A stretch of DNA of 33,843 bases from Candidatus Stoquefichus massiliensis AP9 (GTDB taxonomy: Bacteria; Bacillota_I; Bacilli_A; Erysipelotrichales; Coprobacillaceae), in NCBI RefSeq assembly GCF_000455285.1, contig NZ_HG005290.1, positions 90,673 to 124,515 on the forward strand. Direction: 5' to 3'. Made by a program: the position numbers and the translations under genes. This document shows positions 1-6,326 of the stretch, one piece after another (position 1 is the first letter of the stretch; every line of letters starts with the position of its first letter). Below the pieces are notes generated by a model. The model worked only from the letters and a program-made list of their open reading frames with translations, was not told the origin of the DNA and ran no database searches.

Positions 1-5
1 TTTCA

Positions 6-353
6 TTATTCAAAATCAATATTATCAACTTCAATATCAATATGTTTCACATTGACATCTGTCATCTGTTTAATTGAAATTGCTATTTTCTCTTGAATTT
101 CTTTTGTAATTTGAGATACATTGACTCCATATTTGATACGAACATGAATGTTTACATAGATTTCGTTATCTTTGATAGAACAAGATACAACAGCTTTTGT
201 TCCTGGGATTTGTATTCCCTTAGATGTATCTAAAGAAACATTTTTCATTTCATTAACTGTTCTTTTTGTAATTTCATCAAAGACTTGAACATTCATCAAT
301 ATTTTACCATTCACAGTACCTTGATCAAATGTATAATATTCATTATGTGCCAT
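6..353 (-). CDS. yqhY: Asp23/Gls24 family envelope-stress protein (YqhY-like)
   Basis: A complete 115-residue Asp23/Gls24-type protein with no signal peptide or membrane segment. The core has the alternating beta/alpha pattern of the family (VKVSIKYGVNV-like strand around residues 65-80, then an amphipathic helix). In Firmicutes the YqhY branch sits beside accBC or spoIIIA and just before nusB, and is linked to control of acetyl-CoA carboxylase and fatty acid synthesis. That role is family knowledge, not visible here. The position after efp and spoIIIAH matches the Bacillus order efp-spoIIIA-accBC-yqhY-nusB, but accBC is absent. The stop codon overlaps an ATG at 4-6 that would start the next gene, perhaps nusB, of which only two codons lie in the window. 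The start follows AGAGGT with six bases spacing. Confidence 0.85.
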   Translation of the reverse strand: MAHNEYYTFDQGTVNGKILMNVQVFDEITKRTVNEMKNVSLDTSKGIQIPGTKAVVSCSIKDNEIYVNIHVRIKYGVNVSQITKEIQEKIAISIKQMTDVNVKHIDIEVDNIDFE

Positions 354-377
354 AACATTACCTCTTTTCTATACTCT

Positions 378-406
378 ATTGTATATAAAAAGTTATAAAA
401 TTACAA
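378..406 (-). promoter_or_regulatory. Sigma-A-type promoter of yqhY
   Basis: On the minus strand TTGTAA is followed after 17 bases by TACAAT, 25 bases before the yqhY start. The -35 box abuts the spoIIIAH stop codon, so yqhY and any downstream nusB can be expressed without the sporulation gene upstream. Confidence 0.55.
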
Positions 407-408
407 GT

Positions 409-867
409 TTATTCACTAATAAATTTTACTTCTACCTGATAATTATCTCCTACAAGATTTAAAATTTCTTTAATAACTTTTGAAGCATCACTTTGTGTTG
501 CATCTTTTTTCATGACTGTAACTTTGATTGTTTGATTTTCAATTTCAACATAGGCATCTGAATAGCCTAATTCTTTAATCTTTGCAACAATACTCTTTTC
601 TTTCTCTCCTATATTTTTTGTTTCACTAATTGTTTCTAAAGCTTCATTAATAGAATCGGATGTACTTGATTCTTTAGCAATAATTTCATTGTTCTTAGAA
701 ATAATATCTTCTCTTTTTTTGTTAAGTTGTTCTTGTAATTGCTGAATTGTTGTTTGTGTACTTGTAACAACTTCCTCATTGGTACTTGGTGGCAACATAA
801 TATAATAAATAGATAAGACAAGTATCAAACTAAAAAGTGTTAAAAAAGTAAAAGCTTGTTTATTCAT
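409..867 (-). CDS. spoIIIAH: Stage III sporulation protein AH (SpoIIIAH)
   Basis: A 152-residue protein with one N-terminal membrane segment (about residues 7-25), a Gln/Glu/Lys-rich helical stalk (about 38-95) and a compact C-terminal domain (about 95-150). This is the layout of SpoIIIAH, the mother-cell protein whose YscJ/FliF-like domain binds forespore SpoIIQ to form the channel between the two cells. The Bacillus protein is about 218 residues, so this copy is short, mainly in the stalk. Its place between efp and yqhY is exactly where Bacillus has spoIIIAA-AH, but only AH is here. The gene starts after AAAGGAG and has its own promoter with sigma-E-like elements. I am fairly sure of the family from position, topology and the C-terminal pattern, though no search was run. 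Confidence 0.82.
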   Translation of the reverse strand: MNKQAFTFLTLFSLILVLSIYYIMLPPSTNEEVVTSTQTTIQQLQEQLNKKREDIISKNNEIIAKESSTSDSINEALETISETKNIGEKEKSIVAKIKELGYSDAYVEIENQTIKVTVMKKDATQSDASKVIKEILNLVGDNYQVEVKFISE

Positions 868-891
868 ATCCCATTCTCCTTTTTCTTATAT

Positions 892-920
892 ACTATATGT
901 TTCAACAAGCATAAATATGA
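892..920 (-). promoter_or_regulatory. Putative sigma-E (mother-cell) promoter of spoIIIAH
   Basis: The minus strand reads TCATATT, 14 bases, CATATAGT. This fits the Bacillus sigma-E pattern (about kmATATT, 14-15 bases, CATACAmT) with two mismatches in the -10 box. It lies 25 bases before the spoIIIAH start, and its -35 box overlaps the end of the efp terminator. No comparable sigma-A pair is obvious in the same gap. spoIIIA genes are known sigma-E targets in Bacillus. Confidence 0.55.
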
Positions 921-940
921 AAAAAAGAGCTTACGCTCTT
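919..940 (-). terminator. Intrinsic terminator of efp
   Basis: The stem AAGAGC/GCTCTT with loop GTAA is followed by a run of seven T on the minus strand. The stem contains the last efp codons and its stop codon. It should isolate efp from spoIIIAH. Confidence 0.85.
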
Positions 941-1488
941 CCTTGATATTTCCCATCTTCAGTGTTAACAATAACTTTTTCTCCTTCACTAATAAATAAA
1001 GGAACTTTAATTTGAAATCCTGTTTCAATTGTCGCATTTTTTGTTGCTCCAGTTGCTGTATCACCTTTAACAGCTGGTTCAGTTTCAGTAATTGTAAAAG
1101 CAACATTAACAGGCAATTGTACGCCTAAAACTTCACTTTCAAAACTTGTTACTTCTACATCATCAGAAGGTTTTAAAAAATTCATTTCCCATTTTAAATG
1201 ATCAGCTGGAATTTCAATTTGTTCATAAGTTTCATTATCCATAAAAACTAACATATCAGCTGCATCATATAAATATTGCATTTTTCTCTTTTCGATATGT
1301 GCTTTAGCTACCTTTTCACTATTTCCAAAAGTAACTTCTGTTGTTGAACCTGTTCTCATATTTTTCATTTTCACTCTAATATTTGCAGCTGCACGGGCTG
1401 TTTTATTATGTGAATATTCTAAGACAACATATAAATTACCATCATATTGAAAAGTCATACCGGGTCTTAAATCACCAACATTAATCAT
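931..1488 (-). CDS. efp: Translation elongation factor P
   Basis: A full-length 185-residue EF-P, which relieves ribosome stalling at polyproline stretches. The three beta-barrel domains are recognisable: the KOW-like domain I (1-63), the central OB domain (about 66-127) and the C-terminal domain with the motif GATKNATIETG followed by VPLFISEGE. The unusual part is the domain I loop that carries the post-translational modification: where Bacillus has PGKG, this protein has TARA, placing Arg32 at the modified position. Arg here is known from rhamnosylated EF-P in some Proteobacteria. I see no modification enzyme in the window. efp is a single-gene unit with a good promoter and a terminator overlapping its stop. 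The start follows AAAGGAGAG. Confidence 0.97.
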   Translation of the reverse strand: MINVGDLRPGMTFQYDGNLYVVLEYSHNKTARAAANIRVKMKNMRTGSTTEVTFGNSEKVAKAHIEKRKMQYLYDAADMLVFMDNETYEQIEIPADHLKWEMNFLKPSDDVEVTSFESEVLGVQLPVNVAFTITETEPAVKGDTATGATKNATIETGFQIKVPLFISEGEKVIVNTEDGKYQGRA

Positions 1489-1520
1489 ATTTAATCTCTC
1501 CTTTGTAAGTTTCCTTTAGC

Positions 1521-1549
1521 ATTATAACAAATTTTTAAGTATATGTAAA
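1521..1549 (-). promoter_or_regulatory. Sigma-A promoter of efp
   Basis: TTTACA, 17 bases, TATAAT on the minus strand, about 33 bases before the efp start. This is among the best sigma-A matches in the window. Confidence 0.8.
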
Positions 1550-1578
1550 ACAAAAATAGTTTTGTCATTTTCGCTGAA

Positions 1579-1731
1579 TTAAAATAAAATGACAAGTAAT
1601 GCAATAATAGATAGTAATATCGCAATAGCAATACTAAATTGATGTTTTCTTTTTTCATCATGACATTCTCTTTCACGATAAACAGTCAATGAAAAACAAA
1701 CACCTAATAATGCAAATATAATATATAACAT
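1579..1731 (-). CDS. Small 50-residue membrane protein at the end of the comG operon
   Basis: An unrecognised protein with two hydrophobic segments (about residues 1-18 and 33-50) separated by a charged, His-containing stretch (YRERECHDEKRKHQ). It looks like a small hairpin membrane protein. Support for it being real: the start ATG lies one base after the comGG stop codon, a strong GGAGGG lies five bases upstream inside the end of comGG, and the two hydrophobic blocks end cleanly at the stop. It would be translated with comGG. No function can be assigned; a role in pseudopilus assembly is only suggested by position. The following 90 bases before efp hold the efp promoter and no convincing terminator. 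Confidence 0.6.
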   Translation of the reverse strand: MLYIIFALLGVCFSLTVYRERECHDEKRKHQFSIAIAILLSIIALLVILF

Positions 1732-1732
1732 A

Positions 1733-2113
1733 TTATCCCTCCAAATATTCAAATTTTGTTACTTCAAAGGTTTCAGTTTGAATCTGTAATAGAAATGAAT
1801 AATTCATATCTTCAGATGTTAATGTTGTGGTGATTTCATAATAAGTTCCTAAATCATCTATCATACTACTCAAAGAATAGTGATCATCCATAAAATTATC
1901 ACTTAACAAAATATCATTTTGCATGGATTCAACATAATATTTTGTAAGAAGAATTTCTAAATTTTTTTGTTTCATTAATAAATCTATCTGTTGATAATGA
2001 TTTGTGTTCTGATTTATCATAAATAAACCTACTGTCAGTGAAAAAGTCATCACCATAAAAGTAACAAGAACAACTTGCAAAACAGAGCCTTTATTGTTCA
2101 ATAATTTCATCAT
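1733..2113 (-). CDS. comGG: Competence pseudopilin-like protein ComGG
   Basis: The last pilin-like gene of the comG operon, 126 residues. It starts with LLNNKGS followed by a long hydrophobic helix (residues about 9-32), the form of a type IV prepilin-like leader. The canonical Glu at position +5 after the Gly is replaced (GSVLQ), as is common for ComGG-type minor pilins. The remainder is a poorly conserved globular domain. Assignment to ComGG rests mainly on order after comGF and on the N-terminal pattern. In Bacillus it is a minor component of the DNA-uptake pseudopilus. It overlaps the end of comGF by 23 bases. The start chosen is ATG at 2113 following GCAGGAG; ATG at 2110 is equally possible. 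Confidence 0.65.
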   Translation of the reverse strand: MMKLLNNKGSVLQVVLVTFMVMTFSLTVGLFMINQNTNHYQQIDLLMKQKNLEILLTKYYVESMQNDILLSDNFMDDHYSLSSMIDDLGTYYEITTTLTSEDMNYSFLLQIQTETFEVTKFEYLEG

Positions 2114-2543
2114 CAATCTCCTGCTTCTCTTTCACATAAGTTAACATAAAACGGTAATCCTTTTTATCACGTGAAATACTCATATAAATAAAGTCATTCT
2201 CTATTTCAAATGATAAATCATCAATATCGGTTAACATTATTTCAAATCCAGGAGTCTTCACTAATCTATGATTATCAAGTTCAAATGTGAATGTTTCACC
2301 ATTACGATTGATATATTCATAAGTTTGACCCACTTCTTCATAACATGTTCCTAGAACTTCCTGACTCACCTGTTTAGCAGCAATATAGATATCCTCATTT
2401 GCAACTGTTATATTTTGAGTATGCCCAATGAGACGATACATACCAAATAAACTTGATACTATCATTAGTGTAATCCCAAGTGAGAGTAATACTTCTACGA
2501 GTGTAAAGCCATCTCTGCTATCTCGACAAAATCTTCTGAATAT
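2091..2543 (-). CDS. comGF: Competence minor pilin ComGF (non-standard start codon)
   Basis: A ComGF-type minor pseudopilin for DNA uptake. The open frame begins after a TGA at 2550-2552. A clear class III prepilin motif, RDGFTLVEVLLSLGI, is encoded from about 2516, but no ATG, GTG or TTG precedes it in frame. The first ATG (2463-2465) lies inside the hydrophobic helix and would remove the cleavage site. The most reasonable start is ATA at 2543 (or ATC at 2546), 7 bases after an AAGGTG ribosome-binding site, giving 150 residues. The soluble part (about residues 45-150) carries the beta-rich pattern of the family (GETFTFELDNHRLV). The 5' end overlaps comGE by 49 bases, so translational coupling is likely. 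A simple ATG-only prediction gives a 124-residue protein ending at the same place. Confidence 0.7.
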   Translation of the reverse strand: MFRRFCRDSRDGFTLVEVLLSLGITLMIVSSLFGMYRLIGHTQNITVANEDIYIAAKQVSQEVLGTCYEEVGQTYEYINRNGETFTFELDNHRLVKTPGFEIMLTDIDDLSFEIENDFIYMSISRDKKDYRFMLTYVKEKQEIDDEIIEQ

Positions 2544-2707
2544 GATATTTCACCTTCTTTCACTAATATCTGTTCGTAAAAACGATTAATCTTTACTTCC
2601 TGAGAAAAAACAGTGGTCATTAATCCTGTGTATAAAACGAGAACACTTATAAAGATCTCAAAAGCTAATAAACTTTCTATAAGTGTTGATCCTTTTCTAT
2701 TCAACAT
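2495..2707 (-). CDS. comGE: Competence minor pilin ComGE
   Basis: A 70-residue minor pseudopilin: MLNRKGSTLIESLLAFEIFI is a textbook prepilin leader, with cleavage after Gly and Glu at mature position 5, followed by a hydrophobic helix to about residue 30. The rest is too divergent to recognise. It follows comGD with an overlap of 11 bases and overlaps comGF downstream. The start chosen is ATG at 2707; a GTG at 2719 would add four residues but leaves no room for a ribosome-binding site (GGGAG is directly adjacent). It is probably processed by the ComC prepilin peptidase, which is not encoded here. Confidence 0.75.
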   Translation of the reverse strand: MLNRKGSTLIESLLAFEIFISVLVLYTGLMTTVFSQEVKINRFYEQILVKEGEISYSEDFVEIAEMALHS

Positions 2708-3092
2708 AAAAGCACCCACTCCCTACCTGATATACAAAATGATAATTCTTGTTTTGAGTATGGAGAATAACTGTCTTTGCCCCTTTAATATTTCCAAAAT
2801 CATTAAATGTCATTTGATGATTATCGAAATAAAATTGTTGATTGAGTTCATAATCTCGTTGCCTGTTAAGACATTGATAAGAGACTAATGATCCATTGAA
2901 CTTTAATGTTACTGTTTGTTTATAAGTCATTGCAGTCAACTTTGCCTCATTTAGAAAACTGACAATTTCTTTAATTTGAACATCAGCACTTTTTTGTGGC
3001 ATATGTAATGTCATTGAAATCATAGATAACATACATATAATAAATAAAACAAAAAGTGTTTCAATTAACGTAAAACCTTTATTAGTCAGCAT
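2697..3092 (-). CDS. comGD: Competence minor pilin ComGD
   Basis: A 131-residue pseudopilin beginning MLTNKGFTLIETLFVLFII, with the G-F-T-L-I-E cleavage motif and a hydrophobic helix to about residue 28. A GspH/ComGD-like body follows, with the helix SFLNEAKLTAMTYKQ and C-terminal beta strands. It helps form the pseudopilus that pulls DNA through the cell wall. The start at 3092 overlaps the comGC stop (ATGCTGACTAA), which indicates coupling. The frame stays open to an ATG at 3173, but those extra residues would sit before the prepilin leader and are not expected. The leader is short, as is normal for this family. Confidence 0.85.
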   Translation of the reverse strand: MLTNKGFTLIETLFVLFIICMLSMISMTLHMPQKSADVQIKEIVSFLNEAKLTAMTYKQTVTLKFNGSLVSYQCLNRQRDYELNQQFYFDNHQMTFNDFGNIKGAKTVILHTQNKNYHFVYQVGSGCFYVE

Positions 3093-3384
3093 ACGCCTGT
3101 CCATCACTAATTGAAATAGATTTTCCATTTGGACATACCCCTTGTTTTTCAGTAAGATATGGGTGAGTCCCACTAGTTAGATCAGAAATACTTATTGGTA
3201 ATTCACCATTTTCAATTTCATATAATAAAATCTGTGAATTGACTACTTCTATTTGTGCTTCACATCCTTTATTTTTTACAACTGTGTTTTTTGAAGTAAC
3301 ATTTGGTATAACAAGAAGTAGGATTACAAGTATAACACTTATACAAAAAATCATTTCAATTAAAGTAAACCCATTTTTATTCAT
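3082..3384 (-). CDS. comGC: Competence major pseudopilin ComGC
   Basis: The major pseudopilin of the DNA-uptake pilus, 100 residues. The N-terminus MNKNGFTLIEMIFCISVILV gives a five-residue leader, cleavage after Gly5, methylated Phe6 and Glu10, then a long hydrophobic helix. The body continues with KGCEAQIEVVNSQILLYEIENGELP, the typical alpha-1 C-terminal half, and two Cys (in GCEAQ and GVCPNG) that could form the stabilising disulphide known in ComGC. A GGAGG lies upstream at normal spacing. It sits between the comGB assembly-platform gene and the minor pilins in the standard operon order. Confidence 0.95.
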   Translation of the reverse strand: MNKNGFTLIEMIFCISVILVILLLVIPNVTSKNTVVKNKGCEAQIEVVNSQILLYEIENGELPISISDLTSGTHPYLTEKQGVCPNGKSISISDGQAYAD

Positions 3385-3405
3385 TCTTTCATTCCTCCCT
3401 TTCAG

Positions 3406-4404
3406 TTATATATCTGATATAACATTCATCATTGGTATGATAATTGACACATAAATTGTTATAACAAATATAGCAACAAATCCATAAATTGATGGTACAA
3501 AATATTTAAGAAACTGAGAAATCCATAAATCAATTTGTTCATAAGTTAAATCAATATAATGTGATAACGATTGTTTTTGATTCGGATTCTTCATATACAT
3601 TTGAAAAAAACTCAAAAATAACTGATCGAAATATTCAAAGTCTTCTAAAATATCTTCTAGTGCTTCTCCATCATGCAATCGATTATTTATTTCATAAAGA
3701 ACTATCTTTAAATCACTCTCTGTCATCTGTTCATTTAATAGAGCAATGATACTTGTACTATCTATCTCTTCATTAAGTAATTCATGATAATAGACAGCAA
3801 ATTTTAATGAAAAATATTTCTGTAAACAGACTTTAAATATAGGTAGCTTTAAATACCATTCAATGACCTGATATGACTTTTTTTGTAGAGCATAGAACAA
3901 TCTTACTAATAAAAATATAACACTTACACCTATCCCAATAACAAATATAGGCATTGTATAAAAGAAAAGAAACATTAATTGTGTCATGAAACTTTTATGT
4001 ATCTGAAATGAATCAAATAACTGATTAACATTAGGCAATAAAACAAAGACAACAAATATAGAAAAGAGTAATAGAAAAGCCATCAAAATAAGAGGATAAG
4101 TTAATTTGGATTTTAATTGATTTTGATATTCTTGTTTCATTACACAAATATCTAAACTTTTTTGAATCGCTTCTGATAAGCAATTCTTATTTTTGAAAAA
4201 ATAAAAGTACTCCAAAAACAATTTAGGAAAGTCACTATATGATATAACAACTTCAAGCGATTCTCCATTTCTTAATTTATCAATCATCTTCTCAATCATT
4301 GGATAATGCATAATGTTCTGACAAATTTTGAGCGATTCTTCAACACTATATCCTGATTCCAATAACGTATACAAATTTTTCAAAAACATATAATCTTTAT
4401 TCAC
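3406..4404 (-). CDS. comGB: Competence pseudopilus assembly platform protein ComGB
   Basis: A 332-residue inner-membrane platform protein of the type II secretion F / PilC family. It anchors the ATPase ComGA and recruits pilins. Two homologous halves are visible, each starting with a GESLEVVI- or GEALEDIL-type motif (about residues 47-55 and 246-254). Hydrophobic segments lie at about 106-130, 150-175 and 305-330, the usual three-helix topology. The gene begins with GTG at 4404 following AGGAG at nine bases spacing and overlaps comGA by eight bases. Length is normal for the family (about 320-350). Confidence 0.93.
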   Translation of the reverse strand: MNKDYMFLKNLYTLLESGYSVEESLKICQNIMHYPMIEKMIDKLRNGESLEVVISYSDFPKLFLEYFYFFKNKNCLSEAIQKSLDICVMKQEYQNQLKSKLTYPLILMAFLLLFSIFVVFVLLPNVNQLFDSFQIHKSFMTQLMFLFFYTMPIFVIGIGVSVIFLLVRLFYALQKKSYQVIEWYLKLPIFKVCLQKYFSLKFAVYYHELLNEEIDSTSIIALLNEQMTESDLKIVLYEINNRLHDGEALEDILEDFEYFDQLFLSFFQMYMKNPNQKQSLSHYIDLTYEQIDLWISQFLKYFVPSIYGFVAIFVITIYVSIIIPMMNVISDI

Positions 4405-5383
4405 TCTTACACTCTCCTAAAAATAATTGTTGATCAAATCCTTGATTGATTAATTTTTGTGCTTGTTTTGCAAATGTCATATACGAAGTAACATTCTTTT
4501 GAAAATAAGATAGAATCTGTTGTCTATTCATTAATTCAGATAATACTATTACTCTTTGGTTAGCTTCATCATACTTCATTTTTTGAGACATTGCTCCAAT
4601 CATTACATCACAAATATCCGTTTCATTAATTTCTAAATTCATTAAACGTTTCAATGATAAAATAGCATTACTAGCATGAATTGTTGTTAAAACAAGATGT
4701 CCAGTCAAAGCACATGTAATAGCTATTTTAGCTGTGTCTACATCACGAATTTCCCCTATCATAATAACATCTGGATCATGTCTTAAAATCTGTCTAAGTG
4801 TATCATGATATGTTATTCCTAACTTTTCATTAAGTTCAATTTGTAAACAATTTTCTAAATGCATTTCTATCGGATCTTCGATAGTAATAATATTTTTGTT
4901 GTTATGCTGAATGATTTCTTTAAGAATTGTATATAATGTTGTAGACTTTCCTGATCCAGTGGCTCCACTAATTAAAAAAAGACCACTTTCCTGTTTGCTT
5001 AACCATGTTAGATACTGACATACATCCTCCTGATATGTAAGTTCCTGAATTGTACCAATTTCATGATTATTTAAAATTCTTATAACAATACTTTCAAATT
5101 CCTGTGATGGCAAATAAGATATTCTTAGAAAATACTCCTTTTGATGAATATGTATTGAAAAATCTCCTGTTTGTGGAAGCAAACGATAATTTGTATTAAT
5201 CAAAGATCTATACTTAATATAATTCATTAATTTGCTTCCCACATCGTTATCCATACAGTCATACTTTTCTAATTGTCCAAAAATTCTAAAGCGAATTGTT
5301 AAATTTTCCTTTAAAATCATGTGAATATCAGTTGCTCTTTTCTTTAATGCTCGATAAATCATCTTATCAAATAGTTCATCCAT
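4397..5383 (-). CDS. comGA: Competence traffic ATPase ComGA
   Basis: A 328-residue GspE/PilB-type secretion ATPase that powers pseudopilus assembly for DNA uptake. Motifs visible: Walker A GATGSGKST (140-148), Asp box ITIEDP (166-171), Walker B DVIMIGEIRD (205-214) and His box TGHLVLTTIH (227-236). The N-terminal domain includes KRATDIHM (about 15-22). It lacks the long N-terminal region of GspE/PilB and the four-cysteine zinc motif, as expected for ComGA. The frame stays open a further 23 codons upstream, but ATG at 5383 has AGGAGGG at five bases and is the clear start. It is the first gene of the operon comGA-GB-GC-GD-GE-GF-GG plus a small membrane protein. The promoter is not obvious in the AT-rich 57 bases before it. 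Confidence 0.95.
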   Translation of the reverse strand: MDELFDKMIYRALKKRATDIHMILKENLTIRFRIFGQLEKYDCMDNDVGSKLMNYIKYRSLINTNYRLLPQTGDFSIHIHQKEYFLRISYLPSQEFESIVIRILNNHEIGTIQELTYQEDVCQYLTWLSKQESGLFLISGATGSGKSTTLYTILKEIIQHNNKNIITIEDPIEMHLENCLQIELNEKLGITYHDTLRQILRHDPDVIMIGEIRDVDTAKIAITCALTGHLVLTTIHASNAILSLKRLMNLEINETDICDVMIGAMSQKMKYDEANQRVIVLSELMNRQQILSYFQKNVTSYMTFAKQAQKLINQGFDQQLFLGECKSE

Positions 5384-5440
5384 AATTACCCTCCTACTAT
5401 ATATATACGCAAAAAAAATCAATTTTTCTTTTTTTATACA

Positions 5441-5471
5441 AAAAAAAGTCATATTTTTTTATTATGACTTT
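5441..5471 (-). terminator. Intrinsic terminator between the metallo-hydrolase gene and comGA
   Basis: The nine-pair stem AAAGTCATA/TATGACTTT is followed by T residues on the minus strand and overlaps the hydrolase stop codon. The stem is AT-rich, so it may be leaky, but it should separate the hydrolase from the comG operon. Confidence 0.65.
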
Positions 5472-6073
5472 AAATAAGGGTTATTTTGTTGTTCATAATA
5501 CAATGTACTCTCTTCACCATGACCTGGTAAAAGCCTTGCATCAAAATCCATTTCTTTTATTTTTATCATAGACTGTTTTGTTTGTAAATGAGATGATGTT
5601 GGAAAATCAAATCTTCCAATTGAACCAGCAAATAAAACATCTCCACTAAACATGGCATTTTCATCTTTTATATAAATCATACTGCTCCCCTGGCAATGTC
5701 CTTCCAATAAAAACCAATGTATTTCATAATTAGCTATATGCATTATGGGTGATGAAGCTGATACTTGTGATTTTACAATAAAAGATTTTTCATAAAAAGA
5801 AAGATTTAATTGTGGATTGCTAAGAAGCGCCATTGATTCTTGATGTGTATAAATAGGACAATGATAATGTTCATATAAATAATCAACTGCTCCTATATGA
5901 TCAAAATGACCATGTGTCAATAAAATTGCCACAACTTTCAGTTCATGTTCTGTAATATATTTAACAACCTTTTGTCCGTTTGCACCAGGATCAATAATTA
6001 TACTTTCATTAAATTCATTATAAACAACATAACAATTTGTTTGCATTGTACCTAATATTAATTTTTTTATCAT
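5462..6073 (-). CDS. MBL-fold metallo-hydrolase (YqgX / glyoxalase II-like)
   Basis: A 203-residue metallo-beta-lactamase-fold hydrolase. The metal ligands are visible: THGHFDH (53-59), the His of GHCQGS, the Asp of SGDVLF and the His of LPGHGEES. The ending NPYL is typical of the YqgX/YcbL group of small glyoxalase II-like thioesterases. The substrate cannot be read from sequence; S-lactoylglutathione-like or other thioesters are likely, given low-GC bacteria often lack glutathione. The usual GHTPGS is here GHCQGS, a mild variant. A homologue stands just upstream of comGA in other Firmicutes, so the neighbourhood is conserved. There is no room for a promoter between it and the rpmG terminator, so it is probably transcribed by read-through from rpmG. 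Confidence 0.87.
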   Translation of the reverse strand: MIKKLILGTMQTNCYVVYNEFNESIIIDPGANGQKVVKYITEHELKVVAILLTHGHFDHIGAVDYLYEHYHCPIYTHQESMALLSNPQLNLSFYEKSFIVKSQVSASSPIMHIANYEIHWFLLEGHCQGSSMIYIKDENAMFSGDVLFAGSIGRFDFPTSSHLQTKQSMIKIKEMDFDARLLPGHGEESTLYYEQQNNPYLKS

Positions 6074-6093
6074 ATTTATTTTCCTTTCTCTAA

Positions 6094-6117
6094 AGAAAAA
6101 AAGCCATCAGGCTTATT
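6094..6117 (-). terminator. Intrinsic terminator after rpmG
   Basis: Stem AAGCC/GGCTT with loop TGAT and a T run on the minus strand, just after and partly overlapping the rpmG stop. It is probably partial, since the next gene has no room for its own promoter. Confidence 0.65.
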
Positions 6118-6262
6118 TCTTTTCTTTATGAGCAGTTTTTTTATTACATCTTGGACAGTATTTCTTAACTTCCATTCTCTCTGGATGATTTCTTTTATTT
6201 TTAGTATTAATGTAGTTTTCTTCACCACATTCAGTACATTTTAAAATGATGTTTTCTCTCAT
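6113..6262 (-). CDS. rpmG: 50S ribosomal protein L33 (zinc-binding form)
   Basis: A 49-residue L33 reading [20 protein letters not shown], then [21 protein letters not shown]. The two Cys pairs (C9/C12 and C36/C39) form the zinc ribbon of the C+ version, so this is not the zinc-independent paralogue that some Firmicutes make under zinc starvation. GGAGGTG lies five bases before the ATG. It is short, basic and complete. It has its own promoter and a terminator. The neighbour upstream is a class B PBP gene. Confidence 0.96.
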   Translation of the reverse strand: MRENIILKCTECGEENYINTKNKRNHPERMEVKKYCPRCNKKTAHKEKK

Positions 6263-6293
6263 TATTACACCTCCATCGTGACTTCGCCATACT

Positions 6294-6304
6294 ATAATAG
6301 CATA
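6294..6304 (-). promoter_or_regulatory. Extended -10 promoter of rpmG
   Basis: TATGCTATTAT on the minus strand carries a TGN-extended -10 box, about 32 bases before the rpmG start. A -35 box is not clear. It lies in the 64-base gap after the PBP gene. Confidence 0.5.
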
Positions 6305-6326
6305 AAGTTTTGAAAAATGCTACACT

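Noticed and set aside
864-1106. An 80-codon minus-strand frame inside efp.
   Set aside because: It is an alternate frame of the clear EF-P gene, rich in Leu/Lys/Gln from AT-biased codons, with no ribosome-binding site.
1491-1676. A 61-codon minus-strand frame across the efp promoter.
   Set aside because: It overlaps the better-supported 50-residue gene and the efp promoter, and its start lacks a ribosome-binding site.
5384-5440. A sigma-A promoter TTGATT with TATAGT for comGA.
   Set aside because: The spacer would be only 15 bases and the transcript would begin inside the ribosome-binding site, so I do not annotate it.
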